Assembly (NCBI RefSeq): GCF_016887565.1
Contig: NZ_CP069396.1
Span: forward strand, 10,832,001 to 10,896,000
DNA from: Archangium violaceum
GTDB lineage: Bacteria; Myxococcota; Myxococcia; Myxococcales; Myxococcaceae
Length of the DNA stretch: 64,000 nucleotides
Direction: 5' to 3'
The notes below the pieces were generated by a model. The model searched no databases. It had not been told where the DNA came from and saw only the letters and a program-made list of their open reading frames with translations. Every line of letters starts with the position of its first letter. Position 1 is the first letter of the stretch. The translations under genes were made by a program, and so were the position numbers. Shown one piece after another: positions 29,755 to 36,668 of this stretch.

Positions 29755-31314
29755 ATGAACATTCCCAACCTCACCTCGGCGGACTTCCTGCCGCTCATCC
29801 CCGCCATCATCCTGGTGCTGGGAGCGTGCGTCCTGCTGATATCGGAGGTGTTCCTCTCCGCCACCTCGTCGCGCGGCTACCAGGCGGTGCTCACCACCGT
29901 CACGTCCGTCATCGCCGGCATCGTGTCGCTGTCGCTGCTGGCCGAGCCGGCGCGCGAGGTATTCCTCGGCTTCGGGGCGATGGACCCGTTCTCCAGCTTC
30001 CTCACCTTCATCGTCTGCGTGTCGGTGGGACTGGCGGCGCTCACCTCGGCCGGCTTCCTGCGCAAGCGCGGGGCCGAGCGCGGTGAGTTCTACGCGCTGA
30101 TGCTCTTCGCGGGCGCGGGCATGAGCCTGCTGGGCCTGTCCAACGAGCTCATCACCCTCTTCGTCAACATCGAGGTCCTCTCCATCTCCACGTACGCGCT
30201 GACGTCCTACCTGCGGCGCGGCACGCGGCCGAGCGAGGCGGGCTTCAAGTACTTCATCCTCGGCGCGTTCTCCTCGGCGGTGCTGCTGTACGGCTCGGCG
30301 CTGCTGTACGGCGCCACCGGCACCACGCTGCTCGGGGACATGGTGGCCCCGCTGAAGAGCGCGATGACCGTCAACCCGGCGCTCGTCTACGCGGGCGCGG
30401 TGCTGGTGGCCGCCGGCTTCGCCTTCAAGGTGGCCGCGGTGCCCTTCCACATGTGGACGCCGGACGTGTACGAGGGCGCGCCCACCCCCGTCACCGCGCT
30501 GATGAGCGCCGGTGTGAAGGCCGCCGCCTTCGTGGCCCTGGTGCGCGTGTTCGTCTCCGTGGGCACCGGCATCAGCCCGGAGCTGCCCTTCGCGCTCTTC
30601 TCCACCCTGGCGCTGCTCACCATGGTGGTGGGCAACCTGATGGCCATCCCGCAGCGCAACGTGAAGCGCATGCTGGCCTACTCCTCCATCGCCCACGCCG
30701 GCTACGTGATGCTGGGCGTGGCGGCCCTCTTCGTGTCGCAGCCGGGCCAGGAGTTCAGGCTGCTGGGCCCCACCGCGCTCGTGGGCGCCAGCCCCCTGGA
30801 CGTGACGCGCGTGGAGGCCCTGCGCGGCATCCTCTTCTACCTGCTCGCCTACACCGTCACCGCGGTGGGCGCCTTCGGCATCATCTCCATGCTGGAGCGC
30901 CGCGAGGACGAGGAGAAGGGCACCGCGTGGGATCTCGAGCGCTTCAGCGGCCTGGCGCAGCGCCGTCCGGGCTGGGCCTTCGCCATGGCCGCCTTCATGC
31001 TGTCGCTCGCCGGTATCCCCCCCACCGTCGGCTTCATCGGAAAGCTCCTGCTCTTCCAGGCCGCCGTGGACGCGGGCCTCGTGGGCCTCACCATCATCGC
31101 GGTCCTCTCCAGCGCGGCCGGCGCCTACTACTACCTGCGCGTGGTGGTCTACATGTACATGCGGCCCGTGCCCGAGGGCGCTCACACCCTCGAGCGCAAC
31201 TGGATGACCGAGCTGGCCCTCGTGGTCTCCACCATCGCCGTGGTGCTGCTGGGCATCATGCCCGGCCCCGTCGGCGAGTGGATCGTCCAGGCCGGCTCGC
31301 TGCTCAGCCGCTGA
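29755..31314 (+). CDS. nuoN: NADH-quinone oxidoreductase subunit N
   Basis: Antiporter-like membrane subunit next to NuoK in the complex. The 519-residue protein has FVNIEVLSISTYALTSYLRR (with the conserved glutamate), EAGFKYFILGAFSSAVLLYG, AAVPFHMWTPDVYEGAPTPVTALMSAGVKAAAFVAL and RMLAYSSIAHAGYVMLGV. It is the last gene of the nuo operon, 15 bases after nuoM, and is followed within 30 bases by a strong terminator. Beyond that are the small-RNA repeats transcribed from the other strand. Confidence 0.97.
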   Translation: MNIPNLTSADFLPLIPAIILVLGACVLLISEVFLSATSSRGYQAVLTTVTSVIAGIVSLSLLAEPAREVFLGFGAMDPFSSFLTFIVCVSVGLAALTSAGFLRKRGAERGEFYALMLFAGAGMSLLGLSNELITLFVNIEVLSISTYALTSYLRRGTRPSEAGFKYFILGAFSSAVLLYGSALLYGATGTTLLGDMVAPLKSAMTVNPALVYAGAVLVAAGFAFKVAAVPFHMWTPDVYEGAPTPVTALMSAGVKAAAFVALVRVFVSVGTGISPELPFALFSTLALLTMVVGNLMAIPQRNVKRMLAYSSIAHAGYVMLGVAALFVSQPGQEFRLLGPTALVGASPLDVTRVEALRGILFYLLAYTVTAVGAFGIISMLERREDEEKGTAWDLERFSGLAQRRPGWAFAMAAFMLSLAGIPPTVGFIGKLLLFQAAVDAGLVGLTIIAVLSSAAGAYYYLRVVVYMYMRPVPEGAHTLERNWMTELALVVSTIAVVLLGIMPGPVGEWIVQAGSLLSR

Positions 31315-31339
31315 GCTCCCAGTCCACTGGATTCACCGA

Positions 31340-31367
31340 CGCCCGGGCGACTCCGCCCGGGCGTTTT
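31340..31367 (+). terminator. Intrinsic terminator of the nuo operon
   Basis: Two identical CGCCCGGGCG blocks (31340-31349 and 31354-31363), each self-complementary, form a 10-bp GC-only stem with a 4-base loop, followed by TTTTCGTTT. It begins 25 bases after the nuoN stop. Confidence 0.9.
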
Positions 31368-31436
31368 CGTTTCCGGGCACCCTCGCCCCCGCCGGTGCGG
31401 CCCGGGCGCCTGGCACGGAGGCGGACGCAGAGCCCC

Positions 31437-31562
31437 AAAAAAGAAGGCGGCCCGGCATCCTCATGAAGGATACCGGGCCGCGGGTTCTTCTCAGGAAGCT
31501 CACCGGAAGCGCTGAAGGCGGTGGGGGGGAACCACCTTCTGCCTACTTCGACGTGCTCCGTG
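31437..31562 (-). ncRNA. pxr: Pxr-like small RNA, copy I
   Basis: Predicted transcript of about 125 nt on the minus strand, from about 31562 (12 bases after the promoter GC) to the T-run at 31442-31437. It contains a stem-loop around 31511-31540, whose loop holds seven cytosines on the transcribed strand (G7 at 31523-31529), and a terminator hairpin (31448-31480) with 12-13 pairs interrupted by one C-A mismatch. Pxr of Myxococcus xanthus is a sigma-54-dependent RNA of similar size that blocks development while nutrients remain, and it lies next to a sigma-54 regulator. Identity is by structure, a C7 run like that I recall from M. xanthus Pxr, and gene context; I have not aligned it to the database sequence. 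Confidence 0.8.
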
Positions 31563-31572
31563 TCTTCTCTTT

Positions 31573-31588
31573 AGCACTCCCCATGCCA
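31573..31588 (-). promoter_or_regulatory. Sigma-54 promoter, copy I
   Basis: On the minus strand TGGCATGGGGAGTGCT: GG and GC elements are 10 bases apart, matching the -24/-12 consensus TGGCAY-N5-TTGCW in all invariant bases. Confidence 0.85.
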
Positions 31589-31668
31589 ACCCCACGGGAT
31601 GCTGGGGGCCAGTCTTTCCGGGCACTTGGCACCGCCTGGCCTCGGCACGCCCTCCTGCTTTTCACCCC

Positions 31669-31706
31669 TGCATTGCAACCTTGAAATCGCCGTGCAGAAG
31701 TGCAAA
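31669..31706 (-). promoter_or_regulatory. Conserved upstream block, copy I (candidate activator sites)
   Basis: TTGCA / TGCAA half-sites repeated at about helical spacing, 107-144 bases upstream of the predicted transcription start. This is the usual distance for binding of an NtrC-type activator. The same block lies at the same distance in the other copies. Confidence 0.5.
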
Positions 31707-31739
31707 CGCCCGCCTCCGTCGCCGCCACTCCCGAGGCCC

Positions 31740-31864
31740 AAAAAGAAGGCGGCCCGGCATCCTCATGAAGGATACCGGGCCGCGAGTTCTTCTCAGGAAG
31801 CTCACCGGAAGTGCTGAAGGCGGTGGGGGGGAACCTCCTTCAGCCCACTTCGACGTGCTCCGAG
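31740..31864 (-). ncRNA. pxr: Pxr-like small RNA, copy II
   Basis: Predicted transcript of about 125 nt, from about 31864 to the T-run at 31744-31740. The C7 run (G7 at 31825-31831) is kept. The 3' arm of its stem differs from copy I (CCTCC in place of CCACC on the plus strand), which weakens one pair. The terminator hairpin is 31750-31782 and identical to copy I in its arms. The sequence around the internal GTGCTGAAGG has one base change (T for C) shared with copy IV, so I/III and II/IV look like two pairs. Confidence 0.8.
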
Positions 31865-31874
31865 TCTTCTCTTT

Positions 31875-31890
31875 AGCACTCGCCATGCCA
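31875..31890 (-). promoter_or_regulatory. Sigma-54 promoter, copy II
   Basis: Minus strand TGGCATGGCGAGTGCT. GG-N10-GC is intact; the only change from copy I is in the free spacer. Confidence 0.85.
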
Positions 31891-31972
31891 ACCCGGCGGG
31901 GCTCTCGGAGGCCAGTCATTCCAGGTGCTTGGCGCTTTCAAGCCCCGGCACGCCCGCCTCCCCTTTCATCCC

Positions 31973-32012
31973 TGCATTGCAGCCCTGAAATCCGCCTTGC
32001 AGGAGTGAAAAA
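31973..32012 (-). promoter_or_regulatory. Conserved upstream block, copy II (candidate activator sites)
   Basis: Same arrangement as copy I: TGCATTGCAG, then a TGAAATC core, then CTTGCAGGAGTGAAA, 109-148 bases upstream of the predicted start. Confidence 0.5.
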
Positions 32013-32050
32013 CCACTCCGACCGAGAGCTGGAGCCGGAAGCAGAGCCCC

Positions 32051-32175
32051 AAAAAGAAGGCGGCCCGGCATCCTCATGAAGGATACCGGGCCGCGGGTTC
32101 TTCTCAGGAAGCTCACCGGAAGCGCTGAAGGCGGTGGGGGGGAACCACCTTCTGCCTACTTCGACGTGCTCCGTA
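32051..32175 (-). ncRNA. pxr: Pxr-like small RNA, copy III
   Basis: Predicted transcript of about 125 nt, from about 32175 to the T-run at 32055-32051. The transcribed region is almost identical to copy I, including the GCGCTGAAGG segment, the CCACC arm and the C7 run (G7 at 32136-32142). The terminator hairpin is 32061-32093. The only clear differences from copy I are near the 5' end of the transcript (CCGTATCCTG against CCGTGTCTTC on the plus strand). Confidence 0.8.
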
Positions 32176-32185
32176 TCCTGTCTTT

Positions 32186-32201
32186 AGCACTCCCCATGCC
32201 A
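32186..32201 (-). promoter_or_regulatory. Sigma-54 promoter, copy III
   Basis: Minus strand TGGCATGGGGAGTGCT, identical to copy I. Confidence 0.85.
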
Positions 32202-32282
32202 GCCGGGAGGGGTCCTCGACACCCAGTCCTTTCAGCCACTTGGCGCGTTCAGGCTCCCTCGCGCCCTCCTGCATTTCACCCC

Positions 32283-32320
32283 TGCATTGCAGCCTTGAAA
32301 TCCACTTTTCAGAAATGAAA
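32283..32320 (-). promoter_or_regulatory. Conserved upstream block, copy III (candidate activator sites)
   Basis: TGCATTGCAG with the TGAAATC core and a diverged distal half (CTTTTCAGAAATGAAA), 108-145 bases upstream of the predicted start. Confidence 0.5.
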
Positions 32321-32359
32321 GGGCTTTCAGCAGTGAACGGGGTTGAGGACCCGAGGCCC

Positions 32360-32484
32360 AAAAAGAAGGCGGCCCGGTACCCTCATGAAGGGGACCGGGC
32401 CGCGGGTTCTTCTTCAAAAGCTCACCGGAAGTGCTGAAGGGGTGGGGGGGAACCACCTTCAACCTCGCTTCGATGTGCTCCGGG
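32360..32484 (-). ncRNA. pxr: Pxr-like small RNA, copy IV (closest to the regulator)
   Basis: Predicted transcript of about 125 nt, from about 32484 to the T-run at 32364-32360. The C7 run is kept (G7 at 32444-32450). Its terminator hairpin (32370-32402) differs from the other copies at several positions on both arms: the C-A mismatch becomes a T-A pair and a T-A pair becomes C-G, so pairing is preserved by compensating changes, with one new A-G mismatch. The region after the hairpin also differs (TCTTCAAAAG against TCTCAGGAAG on the plus strand). It is the most divergent copy. Confidence 0.78.
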
Positions 32485-32494
32485 TCTACGCTTT

Positions 32495-32510
32495 AGCACT
32501 CGCCATGCCA
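32495..32510 (-). promoter_or_regulatory. Sigma-54 promoter, copy IV
   Basis: Minus strand TGGCATGGCGAGTGCT, identical to copy II. Confidence 0.85.
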
Positions 32511-32584
32511 CTGCCCCCAGACTCTCAGAGGCCAGTAATTTCAGGCACTTGGCACTTACCCGGGCCTTCGGTCTCCCCTTCCGG

Positions 32585-32622
32585 GCATTGCAGCGCTGCA
32601 ATCCCCTTGCAGATCTGAAAAT
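32585..32622 (-). promoter_or_regulatory. Conserved upstream block, copy IV (candidate activator sites)
   Basis: GCATTGCAGCGCTGCAATC with CTTGCAGATCTGAAA, 101-138 bases upstream of the predicted start. In this copy the first part becomes a near-palindrome ATTGCAGCGCTGCAAT, which supports a dimer-binding site. Confidence 0.5.
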
Positions 32623-32650
32623 CCGGCCTCATCTCGGGCACTTCCGCTTT

Positions 32651-32680
32651 TCAGGATTGAATACGCATTTTCAATTCTGA
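32651..32680. promoter_or_regulatory. Inverted repeat upstream of the array
   Basis: TCAGGATTGAA (32651-32661) and TTCAATTCTGA (32670-32680) are inverted copies matching at 10 of 11 bases, separated by 8 bases. It is in AT-rich sequence between copy IV and the regulator's stop codon. It could be an additional activator site or part of the regulator's 3' end hairpin. Confidence 0.4.
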
Positions 32681-32715
32681 CGGGGAGTGCGGCGAGAAAC
32701 ACCGCCCGTGAAGAC

Positions 32716-34152
32716 TCAGTCCCGGTGATCGCCCCCGGGTGGACGCAGGTTGAGGCGCTTCATCTTCCGCCACAGCGTGGTCGAGGAGATGGCCAGCTCC
32801 TCGGCGACCCGGCCCAGGTCCGTCCCGTGCCGCTCCAGGGCCTGGGCGATCGCCCGGCGCTCGGCCTCATCCACTGCCTCGGCCAGCGTGGGCATCCGGG
32901 TGCTGGTGTCCGCCGACTGGGGCGTGAGCGAGGCCCCCATCGGGCCCGCTGCATCCACGCGGGCCTCCAGGCGCACCGGGAAGTCCTCGGGCAGCAGCTC
33001 CTCCGACTCGGCCAGCGCCGCCGCCTGCTCCACCAGGTTCTCCAGCTCGCGCACGTTGCCGGGGAAGCTGTAGTTCATCAGGTGCTCCACCGCCGCCTTC
33101 GACAGGCGCTTGGGCTCCGGGCTGCGGGCGTTGGCGCGCTTGAGGAAGTGCTCGGCCAGCGCCGGCACGTCCTCCAGGCGCTCGCGCAGGGGCGGCACGC
33201 GCAACGACACCACGTTGAGCCGGTAGTACAGGTCCTGCCGGAAGCGCTTCTCGCGCACCTCCACCTCGATGTCCCGGTTGGTGGCGGCGACGATGCGCAC
33301 GTCCACCTTCACCGGGGTGGACTCGCCCACGCGCCGCACCTCGCCCTCCTGCAGGGTGCGCAGCAGCTTGGACTGGAAGGCGGGCGTCGTCTCCGTCACC
33401 TCGTCGATGAAGAGCGTGCCGCCGTCCGCCTCCTCGACGAGGCCACGGCGGGCACGCACCGCGCCGGTGAAGGCGCCCTTGGCGTGGCCGAACAGCTCGC
33501 TCTCCAGCAGCGTCTCGGAGATGGCGGCGCAGTTGACGGGGACGAAGGGCTTGTCCTTGCGCCGGCTCTGCGCGTGCACCGCGCGGGCGACGAGCTCCTT
33601 GCCCGTGCCGCTCTCGCCCTGCACCAGCACCGTGGCGTCGCTCTGCGCCACGCGGATGAGCCGCGACTGCAGCTCCTGCATGGCCGGGCTGCGGCCCACC
33701 AGCGCGGACAGGCCGTAGCGCTCGTTGAACTCGCCGGCGAACATGTCCACCGCCGCCAGCAGCCGGGCCCGCTCCAACGCGCGCTCCACCCGGTAGCGCA
33801 GCTCGCCCTCCTTGAAGGGCTTGGTGACGTAGTCGAACGCCCCCTGGCGCATGGCCTCCACCGCGCTCTCGATGGAGCCGAAGGCCGTCATCATGATGAC
33901 CTGCAGGCGCGGGGTGACCTCCAGCGCCTTCTTGAGGAGGGTGAGCCCGTCCATGGGCTCCATCTTCAGGTCCGTCAACATCAGGTCCACCCCGTTGCTC
34001 GCGAGCGTCGCGAGCGCCTCCTCGCCGTTGGCGGCCTCGAGGACGGAGTAGCGCTCGGAGCGCAGGAGGAGCGCGGTGGTGGCCCGCATGTTGCGCTGGT
34101 CGTCCACGACCAGGATGCGTCCGCGATGGAGCTGAGTGGGTGCGTCGGTCAC
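32716..34152 (-). CDS. pxrR: NtrC-type sigma-54 response regulator, probable PxrR
   Basis: A 478-residue activator. Receiver domain (about 11-125) with VVDDQ, phospho-Asp61 in LMLTDLKMEPMDG and Lys111 in VTKPF; AAA+ domain with Walker A GESGTGKE (179-186), the sigma-54-contacting GAFTGA (226-231) and Walker B GGTLFIDEV; C-terminal Fis-type helix-turn-helix (DLGRVAEELAISSTTLWRKMKRLNL). The GTG start overlaps the kinase stop (GTGA), so kinase and regulator form a coupled two-component pair. Its stop is about 205 bases before the first of four sigma-54 promoters on the same strand, making it their likely activator. In M. xanthus the neighbouring pair to pxr is named PxrR/PxrK; the symbol is transferred by context. 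Confidence 0.88.
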   Translation of the reverse strand: MTDAPTQLHRGRILVVDDQRNMRATTALLLRSERYSVLEAANGEEALATLASNGVDLMLTDLKMEPMDGLTLLKKALEVTPRLQVIMMTAFGSIESAVEAMRQGAFDYVTKPFKEGELRYRVERALERARLLAAVDMFAGEFNERYGLSALVGRSPAMQELQSRLIRVAQSDATVLVQGESGTGKELVARAVHAQSRRKDKPFVPVNCAAISETLLESELFGHAKGAFTGAVRARRGLVEEADGGTLFIDEVTETTPAFQSKLLRTLQEGEVRRVGESTPVKVDVRIVAATNRDIEVEVREKRFRQDLYYRLNVVSLRVPPLRERLEDVPALAEHFLKRANARSPEPKRLSKAAVEHLMNYSFPGNVRELENLVEQAAALAESEELLPEDFPVRLEARVDAAGPMGASLTPQSADTSTRMPTLAEAVDEAERRAIAQALERHGTDLGRVAEELAISSTTLWRKMKRLNLRPPGGDHRD

Positions 34153-36668
34153 GGCAGGCTCGTCGTCAGCTGGGTGAGGGGAAGGCGGAGGGAGAAGGTG
34201 GTGCCACGGCCCGGAGCGCTCTCCACGGAGAGCTCTCCGTGGTGCTCCTCGATGATGCGTTTGACCACGGCGAGCCCCAGGCCCGTGCCCTGGGCCTTGG
34301 TGGTGAAGAAGGGTTCGAAGACACGGTGGACGAGCTCGGTGGGGATGCCACAGCCCAGGTCCGTCACGTCGACGCGCAGCACGTCCTTGCCGGCATGCGG
34401 CTCGCGCCGGGCGCGCACCTGGATGGGGCCGCCCTGTGGCATGGACTGCATGGCGTTGATGAGCACGTTGACGAGCGCCTGGCGGATGAGGCGCCGGTCC
34501 ATCGGCACCCGGGGCAGCTCCGGGTCCGCGTCGACGGAGAAGGTGATGCGGCCGGAGCCCCCCTGCTGGGCCCGCGCGGAGTCCACCGATTCCTGCAGCA
34601 CGCGCGGGACTTCCTCCAGGTGCAGCATGGGCTCGCGCGGGCGGGTGTAGTCCAGCAGGTCCCCCACCATGCGGTTGAGCCGGTCGCTCTCCTCCGCGAG
34701 GATGTCCAGCAGCATGCCCGCGTCGCCCTCGGCCTTGAGCATGCGGCGCAGCGAGGCCACGGCGTTGAAGATGACGCCCAGGGGGTTGCGCACCTCGTGG
34801 GCCACGATGGCCGACAGCTCTCCGAGCGCGGCCAGGCGCTCGCGCTTGACCATCTCCGCGCGCGCGGCGGCCAGCTCCGCGTAGGAGGCCCAGAGCGACT
34901 CGTAGAGGCGGGCGTTGGCGATGGCCAGGGCGATCTGCCCGCATGTGGCCTCGGCCAGCTCGATGAAGGCGGGCGGGAAGGTGCGCGGGTGGCGCGTGTC
35001 GTCCAGCAGCACCACGCCGATGAGCTCCTCGCGCGAGGTGAGCGGCAGGGCCAGCACGGCCTTCTCCTCGAAGCGGCGGACGAGCTCGCGGTGCGCCAGC
35101 TCCGCGACCTTCGACAGGTCCGGGACGGCGATCGGCCGGCGCTCGCGGGCCACGCGCGCGGCGATGCCCACGGGCTCGTCCACCGGAATCACCACGCCGC
35201 GGAAGAAGTCGCGGTGGGTGGCCGAGGCGGCGGCGCCGCGCAGCACCCCGGCCTGCTCGTCATGCAGGAGGATGAAGCAGTTGGAGACGTCCAGCAGCTT
35301 GACGAGGAAGTCCGAGGCCACGTCCAGGATGCTGGCCACCTCCAGGGTGGCGGTGGTGGTGCGGGCCAGGTCCAGCAGCAGGCGCGTGTCGGCGAGCTGC
35401 CGGGCGGACTCGCTGCGCAGACGGCGCTGGTCGAGCAGCGTCATCATCAGCTCGGACAGCGGCACCAACAGCCGCAGATCTCCCCCGTCGAAGGAGCGCC
35501 CCGGGGCTCGCAGCACCTGGAGGAGCCCCCGCGGGTGGCCGCCATGGGCCAGGCGGACCGCCGCGCCACAGCCCAGGCGCCCAGCGGTGGCCTCCATCAA
35601 CGCGCGCTCCTCGGCCTCGCTGGAGAGCACCGCGCCTCGGGCCGTCACCAGGGCGGGCGACATGCGCCCGAGTGGCGCGGCGAGCACGGCGCTCAGCTGG
35701 CCGTCCAGTCCCACCTGCGCCGTGAGGACCAGCTCGCCCTCCGGAGACTCGGGGGCATACAGCAGGGCGGCATCCGCGCTGAGCAGCGTGGACAGGCGCG
35801 AGAGGAAATCCTCGGGCGAGGGCGGCTCCGGCTGGGCGACGAAGCGCGCCAGCTCGGCCACCGCTCCCAGCTCCAGCCGGCCCCGCTCCACTTCCGCCAG
35901 CAGCCGCGCGTCGGTGAGGGCGGCCCCCACCACCTTGGCGAAGAGCGCCAGCACCGAGCCGTACGAGGCCGACAGCCCCTCCCCGGACACCCACAGCACC
36001 TCCGACAGCGTGGTGCCCAGCGGGAGGTAGACGTGGCTGGAGTCCAGTTCGGGCAGGTGGCCGAAGGTGGGCCGCCCCTCGGCGAGCGCCCGCAGTCCCA
36101 GCGCCATGTCCTCCGGAGGCAGCGCCCCGTCTCCGTCCCGGATGACGAAGCGCTCGCCGTCGCGCACCAGGAAGTGCGCGGAGAACCCCGCGCCCGTGAG
36201 GCCCGCCAGCGCCACCCGCCGCACCGCCGCCTCCGAGCGCGCCGCGACGAGCTCCGCGGACGTCTCCACCAGGCGCTCGGCCACCACCAGCTCCGCCGGC
36301 CGCTCGCCCAGCACCAGGAGGTTGATGAGCATCGCGCGGCCGCTCTCCTCCAGCTCCACCTCCTGCACGTAGGTGGCCACCTCGAGCGACCCTCCGCCCG
36401 CCCGGGGCAACAGGTAGCGCTGGGGACCCGTCTCCTTCAACACCCCCTCCTCGCGCTTGCGGTAGCGCGCCTCCAGACGTGCCCGGTCCTCCGGACGGAC
36501 GAAATCCAGGAACAGGCGGCCCTCCACCTGCGCCCGGCCCAGGCCCAGCATCTCCAGGTAGGCCTCGTTCGCCGCCCACACCCGGCCCCCCTTCGCGACG
36601 TACATGGGGTTGCCAAAGGACTCGATGAGGGCCCGCAGGGCCGTCTCGCTGAAACGCTTCGTCGTCAT
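34149..36668 (-). CDS. pxrK: PAS-GAF sensor histidine kinase, probable PxrK
   Basis: An 839-residue cytoplasmic kinase without membrane segments. The N-terminal PAS domain (about 10-120) is followed by GAF-like regions (one clear at about 440-600), then HisKA with phospho-acceptor His624 in AHEVRNPLG and a HATPase domain with N-box NVLINAMQ, DLGCGIP and GTGLGLAVVKRIIEEH. ATG at 36668 overlaps the selB stop (ATGA); a much longer frame upstream is the shadow of selB. It presumably senses an intracellular signal and phosphorylates the coupled sigma-54 regulator. What is sensed is unknown. Confidence 0.88.
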   Translation of the reverse strand: MTTKRFSETALRALIESFGNPMYVAKGGRVWAANEAYLEMLGLGRAQVEGRLFLDFVRPEDRARLEARYRKREEGVLKETGPQRYLLPRAGGGSLEVATYVQEVELEESGRAMLINLLVLGERPAELVVAERLVETSAELVAARSEAAVRRVALAGLTGAGFSAHFLVRDGERFVIRDGDGALPPEDMALGLRALAEGRPTFGHLPELDSSHVYLPLGTTLSEVLWVSGEGLSASYGSVLALFAKVVGAALTDARLLAEVERGRLELGAVAELARFVAQPEPPSPEDFLSRLSTLLSADAALLYAPESPEGELVLTAQVGLDGQLSAVLAAPLGRMSPALVTARGAVLSSEAEERALMEATAGRLGCGAAVRLAHGGHPRGLLQVLRAPGRSFDGGDLRLLVPLSELMMTLLDQRRLRSESARQLADTRLLLDLARTTTATLEVASILDVASDFLVKLLDVSNCFILLHDEQAGVLRGAAASATHRDFFRGVVIPVDEPVGIAARVARERRPIAVPDLSKVAELAHRELVRRFEEKAVLALPLTSREELIGVVLLDDTRHPRTFPPAFIELAEATCGQIALAIANARLYESLWASYAELAAARAEMVKRERLAALGELSAIVAHEVRNPLGVIFNAVASLRRMLKAEGDAGMLLDILAEESDRLNRMVGDLLDYTRPREPMLHLEEVPRVLQESVDSARAQQGGSGRITFSVDADPELPRVPMDRRLIRQALVNVLINAMQSMPQGGPIQVRARREPHAGKDVLRVDVTDLGCGIPTELVHRVFEPFFTTKAQGTGLGLAVVKRIIEEHHGELSVESAPGRGTTFSLRLPLTQLTTSLP

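Larger units (their letters stand above)
31437..32622 (-). repeat. Four tandem ~303-311-bp units, each with a complete small-RNA gene
   Basis: The 1.4-kb gap between nuoN and the sigma-54 regulator contains four imperfect direct repeats. Corresponding A-runs begin at 31437, 31740, 32051 and 32360, so the units are 303, 311 and 309 bases apart. Each unit has the same parts in the same order (on the minus strand): upstream TTGCA-rich block, a GCCA...TGGC block, sigma-54 promoter, a hairpin with a C7 run, and a terminator. Conservation is highest in the transcribed part and the promoter and lowest between the upstream block and the next unit, which is the pattern of selected genes rather than recent copying. 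Confidence 0.92.

Noticed and set aside
28027-31185. Very long antisense open frame (over 1000 codons) opposite nuoM and nuoN
   Set aside because: Composition is His/Arg/Gly-rich with no domain; it reflects third-position GC bias opposite real genes. The same applies to long antisense frames at 5222-7093, 34140-36761 and 36812-38539.
31630-31660. A plus-strand sigma-54-like CGGCACG...CTGC match near copy I
   Set aside because: The GG-to-GC spacing is one base too long and the match is absent from the other three copies.
31463-32618. Plus-strand frames in the repeats that all begin MKDTGPRVLL and would code repeated 70-130-residue proteins
   Set aside because: They are antisense readings of the small-RNA terminator and hairpin. 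They have no Shine-Dalgarno, run through terminators, and the conserved bases follow RNA structure and promoter positions, not codons.
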